From Lepisosteus oculatus (Eukaryota > Chordata > Actinopteri > Semionotiformes > Lepisosteidae): DNA of 64,000 nt. The stretch's first letter is position 1; every line of letters starts with the position of its first letter. Made by a program: the position numbers and the translations under genes. The stretch spans positions 24,446,570 to 24,510,569 of the forward strand of contig NC_090707.1 of assembly GCF_040954835.1 (NCBI RefSeq), given 5' to 3'. Below the pieces are notes generated by a model that worked only from the letters and a program-made list of their open reading frames with translations, was not told the DNA's origin and did no database searches. This document shows positions 1 through 11,995 of this stretch, piece by piece.

Positions 1-3000
1 TATTTGGATAGATTATTCTTCAAACAGCTGGTCTTTTTCCAAAAAAGTAAGAGCATTAGTGGCTTTTAATGCAGCCCATAAGCATTTATGTCATTTCCCT
101 GCAGCTAGCCCCTGTACTCCATTGTGGACAGATGGATGCTTGACAAGAGGTGGTCAAGAAGGGTAAGATTTTTCTTGTCTGGTTCATTTCAGAAACATAT
201 TTCCTGAAATCGTTTTTTTAACTGAAGTCTCCCGTTCTCCTGAATTTATCTTGTGATTTAAAATTGAACAACAACCATTCTTGTGTGCAAAAACTGCCAA
301 GTTATACAGTACATGGAGAACAGTGAAGATGATGCCAATTACAAAAAATACCAAGTTATAAAAAATCATTATTTAATGAATGTATTAAACTTTCTAGTTA
401 AACAGGATCAGTTTTGGGTTGTCTTGTTCTATTTTCCTATAAATTACAGACTTTGAATGTCTATAAGTGATCACAAGGTTTGTAATCAACAGGAACCAGA
501 TTAGCCTGAAATGCCCTAAATAATCTCCCTGTAAATAACAAATCATTTTTTCCCCTATTGTTTTAGACTGGTATCACATATGTATACTAATCCCTATGCC
601 TACATTTGTATTTCTACATGGGGGAATGGTTTTGATAAAAGAATATTACATTCACAGAAGTAGTGGTTTTAAGTGTTTCATTATAAAAGTGAAACTTTGA
701 AAAATTGTAATCTCGTTTAATCTCCCAAGGATGTTTAATGTGTAACTGTCTTCAACTTTGACGGCACTGTTTGACTGTACAGCTTTTTAATAGATTACTT
801 TTGAATCACCTGTGGTGATCATGGGATCTCTGTGTCGAAAGATGAAGAAAGAACAAGTTTAGATATAACAGTATATTATGAGGGACATGGTTTAAAAGGA
901 GAAAAGGTAAAGACACTCACTTGAAGTACTGTTTGGCTCAGACATTTTGCATTTGAGCCAGAGCCATTTTTAACCACCTGTTAACGGCAGTTCCTAAGGG
1001 GTGGAAAGCAATTGACCTGATATGTTAAAGATTAGGTGGCCAGTTGTCTCATCAAAATGTTGAAGATAAACGACTCCTGCGTCTTTTCAGGAACATCCAG
1101 AGTTGTCGTGACAACTGTGTTAGATGCTGTTCCTCCAGTCAGAAAAGCACTTCTGTTGGGTACTGTGAAGCTTGCGGAATGCCTCAAATAGGTGCATATA
1201 TGGACTATATGACTTCCCTCATTCTCCCTGTGTAGTGCAGAAGTCAATGCTGTGAGCTGAGACCTTAAGGACAAATTTTGAATCTTAATTCGGTGTGTAT
1301 GAATTGAAAAATACAAAATGTTAAGAAAGACGTGAAAACAAAATTAATACCTTTGACTGCCTCTCTTGGAAATATGGAATTGCTTTTATATTTGATGAGA
1401 CAGGTAAGAAAAGCATTTAGACAAATTGTGGACTACCTCATATTTGACCAGAAGAGTGTATACAGAAACCTGCAAAGTTTTTACAGTTTTACCTTGGCTT
1501 TAGTCACTGCATAGTAGAGCTTTGGAGTTCAAGAACGATTCAGTCTTTTTTTATTCAGTGTGATTCATTTTTCTGTGATGATTCGTTCATTTGATTTTGT
1601 CTCGCAGAGACCAAACGGAGGATGTAGCTAAGTGAATCCACACGGGCAAATAGCTCCAAGTATGTAGAAATTGATTATTTTATGGTTAACTCCAAAACCT
1701 GCTGGTTTATTTTTGGAGCTTTCCAGAACCAGGGTTGACAAATCCCCCTGTAGATAAGGGGAATACATTAAAGAAACTGGACATGTTTTTAAATGGCACA
1801 CTTTTGGTAAACTTTTGTGTTTACAGATGGCTTGAAAGCGGCTTTCACAATTCGTTTAAAGATTATGAAGAAAGAAAAGTGGATAATCTACTGGAAGTAA
1901 AAGAAGTGGTAAGGAGTTTGAGTCATTTTGTGCTCCAAATACCTGGTGTGTAAAATACATATTTAGTGGGTTTGTTTTGACTTGATTTAGAGTTTCTGGG
2001 GTGAAAGTCACTGTTGACTAATACTTTTACTTTGTGTTCATTTTTGTCACAATATGTATAGGTTGGAAGGCTACAGACGAAGTACAGCGAGAGAATGGAC
2101 ACTTCTGCATCACTGCGAGTCAAGGCCAATCTAGACAATCTTGCACCGGTTTGTAAAACTGTTTTGATCTTGTTTTGAGGTTCAGTGATGGTTCTTGTTA
2201 CTATGTGGAAAAGGTGTGGCAGTTCTATGCAGGCATACGTATACTATATGGCTAATACAAATTGGGAATTTTGAATGTAATGGCGTGGTGACTTAAAAAA
2301 TGAAACTGAAAAAACATCAGATTCATTGTTTAGCTGATTAAATATGTTAAAGCTTGATCTACGTATAACACTCCAGATGTTTGTAGTAGTCTGAAATCTA
2401 TGAGAAGTGTGAATTTTTGTAACATCAGTAAGCTTTTGCAATAAAAGTAAAAAGCTTAAAAGTTAAAAACAGAAGTCATCATTATTTATCTTTTCAGTAT
2501 TATAGAACTCTAAACTTCTAAAGTTTACGTGGATGTTTAATTTCGGGGGTTGAAAATTGTTGGACCTCTTAGTACCTGAACTAAAATGATCTTTTGCTGC
2601 AGGCACATCCGTCTGTAAAGAAGCATCTCAGGTGCCAAAGAATTGGCACAATTGTTACATTCGATGCAACCATTTGGATTAGGTGAAACAAAGAAACGAT
2701 ACTCAAATACCCAAATCAATGATTCAGTGACTCTGTGGAAGAAGAATGAAATACGAACAAATGTAAATAGCGTAAACAACTTGAAAGTGTTGTTTTTTAA
2801 TGTATAAAATAATGCGTATGAAATGCGTTTCTCTTACAGGCCAACATACACAGTAAATGGCACTGACATTGCTGTAAGCATCACATTTAACACTTAGCTG
2901 AACAAAGACATTTAGCAGGTACAAAAAAAATTAAAATGCACAGATCTGGTACTCCTTTAAGGAAGAGTTTTGTTAATCTTGAGATTTTTTTTTAATGCTG

Positions 3001-6000
3001 TTAATTTTGTGACCTTTGCAATGGTGTTTTCACTGACAGTAAATATTTCAAATCAAATGTTAAAAACTAACATTAGGGTGAAGTGCTGTACACAGTTATT
3101 GCTTGCAACCTGCATTAACCTTTTTTCCAGTGATTTTGTGGTAGGTTTAGAGAAAATACATTCTTGTTTTTTATACTACTGCTAAAGTTGGGACCTGTTA
3201 AATGTATTTTGGGATGCATAAGTCATTTGTTCAGTTTGTAATTAAAACAGTATTCCCCCTATATGGTGCACTGGCATAACCGTGGTCCTATAATGTTAGA
3301 AAAGTGCAATTAATCTAATTTATCCTTTGTGGTAAAGAAAATAATTCTTATATTTAAGTGTGCTTAAGTACTGGCAGTGTAATGTTGTCCTGCTGTCACT
3401 AAGATTAATTTGAAAAATTAGAGGATTTGAAAGTTGCTCTTTAGATGAAAATGGATCACAAACATTTGGATAAACTTCATTGCTTGCCCTTGTTTAATTT
3501 TTTTTTAAACCACTGTAATGGTTTCCTTTTTGTCAGAAGCAGCCTGTGGACTTGGATCTGTCAGACGAAGTTGCTACCAGGTTGAATTTGATGGACTGTG
3601 AATCTGCTGTTTTTATACAACCGGAAGGTGCACGTGCTCATCAAACACTGGAGAATATGAAGGATGCAGAGGAATTCCCTAGGCTGACACGAGTTAGTAA
3701 AGATCTTGAACATCCAACCAGTGACTCATAATGCACAGTTATGTACTCCATATAGCTTTGTACTCTGCATTTCTGTGTGTTTTTTTTTAACTTTGTAGCT
3801 TCATTGTTTTCTTGGTATCAAAACAGATTTCCTAAAATCTGGCATTTGTGCTATAATTAATATTATTCATGTTCCTTTTGTCCTTAAAGGAAATGAATGA
3901 AGACATCATCAAAGCACTGGGTCATGGTGACCCTGATAAGGTGCTCTGCAGTGCTTTCAAACTGAGAATAACCCAGAGAGACCTAAGCACACTGAGAGAA
4001 CACAACTGGCTCAATGATGAGGTATGCAAGCATGGAGTGGGTAGCTTGTCTAGTTCTATGGTTTTGTATTAAACAGTTGTGTGTGTCATAGCACTGCTTT
4101 ACAGAAGATTGCTATAGACCAGTACCAAAAAAAAAAATTTCAGGGCTCAATCTGTGTTATTAATATTAATAAGAATTGTTCTGTGAGTTTTCTAAGTTCT
4201 GTTTTATAATGTTTGACACTGACAGGTGTCCATTAAAAAGGAAGTTGAATGGGGAAAAAAAAAGTTATTGCTCTCCACCTTGGATGTAGTCAGATTGTGC
4301 CCAGTAACAGCATTGATAGTGTGATTATGGGAGTGATCTACTTTGGGAAGGTGGTGATGTTTCTAGGTCAAGGTGCCCTAGACTATTTTGCTCAATAACT
4401 TTTTCCCAGTTTACTAAATCACAATAAATGAACAGATTACATGCAAAATTGGGAGAAACATTCTTGTTTACAGGACTTGCTTATTTAGGCTCCCTTTCCT
4501 TCTACCCTTCTTTTTACTGTGTATTTAGCATGACTTCTTATATTGTCCTTTAATGTTTGTTGGAAAACTTAACATATCTTCAGAAAAAGAGTTAATTGCG
4601 AGATCAGATGCTTTTCCAATTCATGCCCCGTGATCTAGATAGAGCTGTTAAGCCTGAATTACTTACTGTGATAATTGTGACACATTTGTTAAAAATGCAC
4701 AAAGAGTGCACTGTCTTGTTTTTTAATCATGGCTGTTACCACAGTTTCATGTAGAGTTGATAGTAATTTCCCACTTATAGAATGGCTCTGTATTAGTGTA
4801 ACTGTATGACATAAATATCCCTTTAGAAGCCAGGATAGAGTTTCCCTTACAGAAAAATTATTTTAACGTTCAAGTATATCTGCTGTCAACACATCTACAC
4901 ATCTTTTCCAAAGTAACATAGTTTGTGGCCTAGCAGCCTGCAATCAAGATGCATTAAATCAGAATTATTTATGCATTGTAACTCACAACCTCCAAGTGGA
5001 AAAAGTAATTATAAATGGAAATCTAGAAAATGGGTTGGATAAGTCTAGAAAAATGGGTTGGATCACCCCCATAGTCAGAGCAATTGTAAATTAGCTCTGC
5101 TGTAGCCCATTGCCTTCCAAATCGCACAACAAGCTAATTATCCACCTCCTGTGTTCAACCTTAGTGATTCTGATTTTAGAAGAAAATCAGTTGTTCTTGT
5201 AGGTTTCCTCTACTAGGTAATGTATCTCAAAGTAAGGAGGCATCTAGACAAGAGCTGTCAGATGATCTCTGTGATAAAGTAGAGGAAAGGCACAGAGCAG
5301 GGAATGGATATAAAAAGATTTCTAGGCCATAAACATTCATTGGAACACAGTCAAGATCATCTTTAAGAAGTAGAAGGCGAATGGTACCACCAAGACTTGA
5401 AGGTTGTCCCTCATAAATGGATGACCTAATAAAGAGAAGACTGATCAGAGAGGTCACCAAGAATCCAATTGCAACTTTTAAGGACTTGCAGGCCTTTATC
5501 TCAGAGACTTCTTAGTGTATATATGTTACAACAGTCGTGCAGGCTCTGCAAGTCTGGGTTTTACGAGAAGGTGGTAAGAAGAAAGCCACTACTCAAAAAA
5601 AGCCCACATCAAATCTCATTTGAGGTACACAGAACAAGAGTGGAAGTTTTGTTGTCTGATGAAAGCGGGACAGCACTTTTTGACCTAAATGCCAAACGTT
5701 ACATTTGGTGAATACCCAATACAGCACATGATTTGAATTAGATGCGTTATAAGAAAGTTGGTGTTGATTGAGCTTTAACCCTAAAAATAATCCTAACTGA
5801 AAAGGAAAAACATGTCTGGCAATTAACACATTTTAAGAGATCCATGTTGGTCTCCAACTTTTTAAAGGACAATTCTGGAAACAATATTTGAGAAAATAGT
5901 AAACTCTTTACTTGGAGTCCTGCATTTTGCCATTCGTACTATACACTGTATAAACTACACATACATAGGGCATTCAACAGTTATTCTTAACATGATTGTT

Positions 6001-8364
6001 ATTCTGTACTTTAAAGCTGTTATAACACTACTTATACATTTAATCAGTGTACTGTATATTATAATGATGGAAAAGAGCAACTGATTCACTTCATATCAGA
6101 TTTGTTTTTTGCTTTGCCATTGATATACAGGGGATATAACATTTCTTTCTGTGAAACAGTGCCTCGAAAATCACTAAGCTGATGAAAGGAGCAATAAAAA
6201 AATGATCGTATGCCAAAATTAAGCAACTGCTACCATTGAAAGTAGGATAAAGAGCTACTGTATTGTCTTGTGTGTGTTGCATTTAATCCCTTACTCTGGA
6301 GTTTAAAGAACCTTTAAAAGTAATGTTGACTAAAGGTGAACACCCCCACTCACATTGTATTAAGTAATAGTGCATTTTTTCAGGTAATCAATTTCTACAT
6401 GAACCTTGTGATGGCACGCAGTGACCGAGAAGGTCCCTTGAAAGTCTATGCCTTCAGTACCTTCTTTTTCCCCAAACTGTACACTGGAGGACACGAGGCA
6501 GTGCGCCGCTGGACCAAAACAGTTGACTTGTTTCAGAAGGACATTGTGTTGGTGCCTTTGCATTTGGGAGTTCATTGGTCTTTAGCTGTAAGTTTAGTCT
6601 TTATTATGTATTGATATTGTTAACAGTATAATCCAACATCTTAGCACATTTCATCCATTTCCATCCATTCAACCAGTATCAGAAAGCTGCTTTTCCTATT
6701 AAGTGTTTTTTGGGATCTAGGGACAATACTAGAAACATACGGTGCAAAATGGGACTAAGCACATGACCGCTTATGGCTAGAATTGCACACAAGTCCATCA
6801 CAGGGGCACAGAGAAAGCCATACTGGCATTCTAAACTGTGCCTTTGGAGAGTGGAAGGATATTGGAGCAGGTAGTCAAAAGCCCACACAACCGCAGGAAG
6901 AACATGTAACCTCTGTGCAGAAGGTGCCACTGTCATGTGTCAAAACTCAGGGAACCAAGAACTTTAAGGCAGCAGCATGAACCACCATGTCACTGCTGCT
7001 CAGCCAGTTCTTTCATAAATATTAGTAGTTTTGTCCCTAGTTTTCAGTTCAAAGCTCTAAATGGTCTTCATGCAGTTGTTTAGTTTTAAAATTCTTTGAA
7101 TGTTTAGGTAATAGTTGGACCAAATGGATCTTTTACTTAATTTTGAATGTTTTCTGAGATGTGTTTACTGAAGAAAACATGAAGACATTTTGTTTATATT
7201 TGCAGTGAGATGGAGTTTTTTTTTTGTATTGTTAGACTTTTGTATTCCAAACTCAGGGCAGACATGAAAGGCATGAAATTTTAATACAAAGCTGAAACTG
7301 AAGTGTATTATCTTGTAACAGTCAAAATATTTATCCTTTTGTATTCAATTTTTAAGGTTATAGACTTCAGAGTGAAGACTGTGAAATACTATGACTCAGT
7401 GGGCCAAAGTAATGAAGACATTTGCCATATTCTACTGTAAGTGCAGCATCATCTTGAGTTGGTTTCACAGTAGTTATTACTGTAATAATACATTTTCAGT
7501 AATGTAGCCATGACATTGTCTTCCTTTATTATGTGTAACCTTGCAATGTTCACTTTTTGGGGGGTTGATTAAAGATTCTTTCACTTGGCAGTATGCTATT
7601 GGGTGTGCTGAAAGTAATTCTGAGGTGTATTTTTGTGTGCAATATGTTCTCAATGGAGCATTGTCCATAAAAATTGTGTATGCTTCTTTGTAGGCATTAC
7701 CTAAAGGAAGAGTACAAAAGCAAGAAAAACAAAGATCTCAGTGTTTCCAAGTGGACAGTGACCAGTGCTAGGACAAGTGTGAGTATGATGTGGAGAAGGG
7801 GTTATGTATCTGGTTGCTACACCTGTCTGGCTTCCAATTAAATTCATATCTCTTTCACTCTGCTAGGAGATTCCCCTGCAGCACAATAACAGTGACTGTG
7901 GAGTCTTTGCATGTAAATATGCTGATTACATTGCCAAGGGCAGGCCTATCACATTTACACAGGTACTTGGGGGTTTTCTCAAGTGGTGTTTGGCTTTGGG
8001 ACAGTTATTTTTCCGTTTTGTTGTAAACTAACTCCTTCTACTATATTGTATCTTACAGCGTCACATGCCATATTTCAGAAAGAGGATGATGTGGGAGATC
8101 TTGAACAAGACATTGCTGTGAAAGTCCACACTAGAGGATACATTGTTCATTATAGTACTGCCATTGATAGAACATATACCTCTTTTTGTTGTGCACTTGT
8201 TAGTACCGGTACAATATGCTGCTAGACCAAAGCACAGAACTGTGAAAGGCAGCTCATTCTCTGTTCTGTGGTTTAAATTGCACTTCCTATTAACTGTTCA
8301 TGATTTGTTGTTGTTTGAGGCACAATAAAACCATTTTTAAAGATTTAATTAGCCTAGCAATAAA
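1..8364 (+). CDS. SENP2: SENP2, sentrin/SUMO-specific protease 2 (3' portion of gene)
   Basis: SENP2 matures SUMO precursors and removes SUMO from targets at the nuclear pore and in the nucleus (family knowledge). Nine coding exons are readable: 1827-1908, 2062-2148, 3537-3692, 3890-4021, 6384-6587, 7357-7436, 7694-7778, 7867-7962 and 8059-8121. Their phases join without a break and give about 327 C-terminal residues; the human protein is 589 aa, so the N-terminal part is mostly outside the window. The C48 ULP1 domain begins at [11 protein letters not shown]. The triad is His (codon 6573-6575, VHWSLA), Asp (7393-7395, YYDS) and Cys (7897-7899, [13 protein letters not shown]), with the oxyanion Gln at 7879-7881. 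SENP2 is preferred to SENP1 because of ALGHG, the [12 protein letters not shown] segment and the TRA2B/IGF2BP2 neighbourhood. All splice sites are GT/AG. The upstream exons are the least certain. Confidence 0.93.
105..162 (+). CDS. SENP2: Candidate upstream SENP2 exon
   Basis: A pyrimidine tract and CAG precede this 58-nt stretch, and a strong GTAAGA donor follows it. One frame is open and reads [19 protein letters not shown]. It ends two bases into a codon, and the first confident exon (1827) begins with one base left over, so the phases would join. No clear match to known SENP2 sequence was recognised, and further exons may lie between. Tentative. Confidence 0.3.
1827..1908 (+). CDS. SENP2: SENP2 exon, charged linker region
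   Basis: The exon encodes [19 protein letters not shown] followed by NLLEVKEV. It is rich in charged residues, resembling the KEEREKYRKLLERLKE stretch of mammalian SENP2. It has a TTTACAG acceptor and a GTAAGG donor, and ends in phase 0. Confidence 0.65.
2062..2148 (+). CDS. SENP2: SENP2 exon, linker region
   Basis: The exon encodes [19 protein letters not shown] then [10 protein letters not shown], 29 codons in phase 0. SERMDT resembles the SQRSQMDT part of human SENP2. The acceptor is ATAG and the donor GTTTGT. Exons between here and 3537 cannot be ruled out. Confidence 0.65.
3537..3692 (+). CDS. SENP2: SENP2 exon, pre-catalytic segment
   Basis: The exon has 52 codons in phase 0. [15 protein letters not shown] aligns with the EPDLSEEVSARLRL segment of mammalian SENP2 just before the protease domain. 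It ends EEFPRLTR at a GTTAGT donor and joins directly to [13 protein letters not shown]. Confidence 0.85.
3890..4021 (+). CDS. SENP2: SENP2 exon, start of protease domain
   Basis: This 44-codon exon encodes [13 protein letters not shown], then [19 protein letters not shown] and LNDE. This is the SUMO-contacting N-terminal part of the C48 fold. The following 2.36-kb intron (4022-6383) shows no recognised element apart from a short local near-duplication around 5021-5065 (two copies of a TCTAGAAAATGGGTTGGAT-like unit). Confidence 0.95.
6384..6587 (+). CDS. SENP2: SENP2 exon with catalytic histidine
   Basis: The 68 codons run from [13 protein letters not shown] through FSTFFFPKL and [10 protein letters not shown] to VHWSLA. 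The catalytic His is codon 6573-6575 and is followed by the conserved Trp. Confidence 0.96.
6650..6995 (-). repeat. SINE family C copy (minus), in SENP2 intron
   Basis: Read on the minus strand, this has the typical body of a widespread fish tRNA-derived SINE: a CTGTGATGGACT-like motif and a GTTACATGTTCTTCC-like segment. It ends in a GGATGGAAATGGATG tail (at 6650-6680 on the + strand). It is the same family as 17095-17420 and strongly diverged. Confidence 0.6.
7357..7436 (+). CDS. SENP2: SENP2 exon with catalytic aspartate
   Basis: The exon encodes [17 protein letters not shown] and onward to CHILL; the catalytic Asp is codon 7393-7395. It ends two bases into a Leu codon completed by the next exon. 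Confidence 0.95.
7694..7778 (+). CDS. SENP2: SENP2 exon
   Basis: The exon encodes [19 protein letters not shown] then WTVTSARTS, the variable helix and strand before the catalytic Cys. The donor is GTGAGT. Confidence 0.92.
7867..7962 (+). CDS. SENP2: SENP2 exon with catalytic cysteine
   Basis: The exon has 32 codons: [20 protein letters not shown] then [12 protein letters not shown]. The nucleophilic Cys is codon 7897-7899, and the oxyanion-hole Gln is at 7879-7881. Confidence 0.96.
8059..8121 (+). CDS. SENP2: SENP2 terminal coding exon
   Basis: The exon encodes [20 protein letters not shown] and a TGA stop at 8119-8121. This matches the family's usual C-terminus (MPxFRKxMVWEIL). Confidence 0.95.
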   Translation, partial: RHMPYFRKRMMWEILNKTLL

Positions 8365-8400
8365 TATTGCTTGCTAAAGTATAACCCGTGGAAATTTAGA
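8122..8400 (+). terminator. SENP2: SENP2 3' UTR with two poly(A) signals
   Basis: AATAAA hexamers lie at 8324-8329 and 8359-8364, about 200-240 bases after the stop codon. The cleavage position itself cannot be seen. Confidence 0.6.
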
Positions 8401-11400
8401 AATGTCTTTGTTTTTCCATGAGCCCTTACTATTGGATCTCTGTGTTAAACTCTGTTCATGAGACCTAGGTTCTGTACTAACATCTAAACCTCACATTTTA
8501 ACTAACAAGATCAAAATAGATTTGGTCCTTGCTGAAGGTGTTTGTGTTATTGCTGTGAATAACAGAAGATGAAAATGTGAGTAGCAGTGCCATATGCCTA
8601 TCAGATTTTTTTTTCTCCCACTGTTTTGGCATTTTATTTTAGAATTTGGCTTCTCTTCCTGCCCACATCTAAACAGACTTAAAATCAAACAGATTGTTGA
8701 GGTGAAAAATAAAGATGTGCTTGAAGGAGTTATGTAACTAAAACAAACGGTTCATACCTGCTTCAGCCACTTTTGCTTATCAAGAGTTCGAGTTTTTGGA
8801 AGAAAATCCCATCCGAGCTGTGCTTCAGTGTTTTTTTTAAGAGAATGTGTGTCCTTATTGTCAGAACAAGTGGTGTGAACCGAATGAAAAGCTGATGATA
8901 ATTGAGGTACTGCAATATGAAGCCACTGCTTTGTACAATGTAACCTCCATACGTTTCTCACAATCATTTGTGCATCCATTTGGATCAGTAGGTAATTACA
9001 TTAAGACATATCAAGAACCCCTTTCACTGAATATGAGGTCGAGAAATGGATGCAAGATAGTGATATTCGATCAACCATTCTGGATGTAACAGTTTCAAAA
9101 AAATTTAAACCAGAACTTTTCTTTAATTATTTCTCATTTTGGTTACAAACACTAATATTTATTGGCCATAAATATTTTATAACATTCTAAGGAACCATGG
9201 ATTCTGATGACTTGGAAAAACTTATCTTCTGCTCAGCTCTTATCTCCTTAGAGCTTGAGCTCAAACTCTTGTAGGCAGGTGAGAGATTGATTTTGTGTTT
9301 GTATATTTATTCCTTAATATAAAATGAAAGTGCCTTAACTTTAAGTCTTAAGGTCATGCACATAGAAAACCATTTGCCATCTGTGCATTTAGATTAGGCA
9401 GCACTACTTTGACATGTGCAACTACTGTAAAAAGGGGTTACCCAACATCAGTCATCTCGTTGCAAGCCTTGTGCAGGTTGGGGTCTATTTTTTTTAATAA
9501 TGCCTTCTCTTATGTGTACTTATGTTGGATAGCAGAGGTCGGCATTCTTGTTTCAGTGGGGTTTTTTTTTAAATAGTCTGTGAGTTCAGATTGGAAAATA
9601 TTTCACAAATTCAGGAAATAATTTATGATTAACTTATTCAGAGTTTGGATTGAATGAAAACTGGAGACAGCAAATCAGGGCTGTGTATCCTGACTTTAGA
9701 CAATGCCGGAGAATGTAGCTTTTGTTAAAGTTATTCCAACTGATTTATAATGAAATCACTTTCTTACTTTTAAAATATGTAAAAGTTATCAAGTATTTAT
9801 TTGCAGTTAGAGTCTGTATTACCCATGTGCTGTATAAATACTGGTTTGACTCTTATTCTATGTCTGTAAACAAATTCTAGTTTTGTTGGTTTAAATTTGT
9901 GAGCTTTTGGAAATGGATGACCTTAAAATTGTAAGGGAGACTGTAAAAACTAAACAGTATATTCATCCATACAACATTGTGTACAGTTTATATATATTAA
10001 AGGAGAAGAAAAAGACAACATTTGAATTCTTTATCTGTATCTGATGCATTAAAAAGGTTCTACTGATGGGTTAATTTCCATTGTCAAAACTTTGATCATA
10101 CTGAATTATCATCTGTGACTCATGTGGAGTCATTGGAAGCTGACACAATGAGTTTCTCATACTTTTCCAACCATATATATTAGTCATTAGGGTAAACAAT
10201 ATCAAAACAAAATGACTCAATTTTTGATTCAAGAATGTTACTTAATACAGAGCTTTGCAATTATTGATACAATTGTAATACAAAGAACATAATCATTATT
10301 GTTTCAGTATCAAATGAAGCATCCTTTGTGTGCCAAAGTGTTTTGGTGCTTCTTTTTTTATTATAATTCATAATTCCTTTCCCACATACTGAAAATACCT
10401 TCCTCTTCCAATATTGTTTAACGGTTTTCATGAACTTATTGTTCATTTAATATTGTATGAATACTTGATATACTGTAATATGATTTTGATTGTATAGAGT
10501 AACCTTCATATTCATGCATAGCTTTAAACTTCCAGAACAATGTTCTAATAAACAAGGAAGGTGTACATCGATATTTTTAAAAGATAACCTAATTACATTT
10601 AGGATATAAGTTGTAGTTTATTTGCTGAGCACTTAATTATCCAGTATTTTTTTACATTGGACATTTAGTGGTAGTTTCTCAAAGCCTTGGTTTATAGGTG
10701 CTTTTGGATGTTCATGTCATTACCACTGTGTTGACTGAACATAGATGTAAAATCCTACATTTAGAAATATGTAACCGTTTTTGACATTTTCTGTTATACT
10801 GTACATACACTTTTGAAAGCTAATACAAGTCTAAATTTATTTTTTCTGAAAATACTGACTGCACACCTGCATTTTCATGTTAAATTTCTTTTTACATTTT
10901 TTCTAATAGTGCTAATAAACTTCAGGCAGAATACTACAAAGCAGTAGAAAACAAAAACACTGGTAAAGATCTGTTTGGTGATGTTTATAGTTATGGATAA
11001 TTTCCATGTTGTTGAATAAACATTTAACCTGTAGAGCATTAAAACTGATAGCTGACCCATGCTTTATTAATGCAGTATGAATATTTGATTCTTTAACAGG
11101 TTAAACAAAGGAAGCATCTTACATATCTTAACTTAGTACTGGACAGTATAAATTAAACTTAAGTATTTATCACATTATTGGCAGATGCAGAACCAAGCTG
11201 AGCAAACATTACACAGTAAAATAAGACTAACTGTCCCTTCTGCTTGGAAACCTTGCACAGCTGCTGACTGGTGCGGTTTTCAATAAGACCAGCAGGGGAT
11301 GCTGTTGATGAGTCCATACAATTAACAAAATGTGCTTTCTGCTCTAATGCACGCACTTTGTCATCATTTAATTTTTCAATACGGAGAATCATTTACCGAT

Positions 11401-11727
11401 CTTGGCTGTTACAGTTAGAGTAGATCGTTCTTACTGTATATGCAATATGATGTAATGACTCTCCTATGGTCTCATCTGTATTTATACCAGATTTCATCAG
11501 TCCACAATTTCCCCTTTTCATTCATAAGTTGTTTGAATATGTCAGCTAACTTTTAAACTGCCCACTAATAATATTTGAGAATTTTCAGTTGGTAATCTGT
11601 TGATCTTTTAAGATCCTTCAAGGCCTCTGACAACTGCTTCACAGAAAAGAAATGAGTGGACGTGCTTTTCCAAAGAGAAGCTACTGAGCAATTTGTAAAA
11701 AGAGGGATTTATAATTTACAGATAATT
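8401..11727. other. Intergenic, no gene recognised
   Basis: AT-rich sequence downstream of SENP2. Short open frames here lack homology that I can recognise, and no repeat family was identified. Confidence 0.5.
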
Positions 11728-11995
11728 ATAATAATAACACCACTTTATTAACCCTTTACAATTTCTTGCATTAGGAATGATCTTTTCACCTACCCCAGCT
11801 TGCTCTCCATGCGACACACAGACACACAGATAGGGAGAGAGCCTGGGGTCAGAGCGCAGGGTCTGCCATTGTACGGCACCCCTGGAGTTGGGGTTAAGGG
11901 CCTTGCACAGGGGCCCAACAGGGTAGGATTCCTCTACTGGCTGCGGGATTTGAACCAACAACCTTCCAGCCATAGAGCCACCCCTCCACCCCATA
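11728..11995 (-). repeat. SINE family A copy (minus)
   Basis: On the minus strand the tRNA-like head (GGTGGCTCTATGGCTGGAAG, then a GGTTCAAATCC B-box) lies at 11930-11995. The body carries GAGGAATCCTACCCTGTTGG and an AGCTGGGGTAGGTG-type motif, ending in an AATAAAGTGG-type tail at about 11735. It is near full length, similar to 23703-23985 and 31616-31905. Confidence 0.8.

Noticed and set aside
2602..2638. Possible extra SENP2 exon after CTGCAG
   Set aside because: Its length is not a multiple of three, although the flanking exons join in phase 0 without it.
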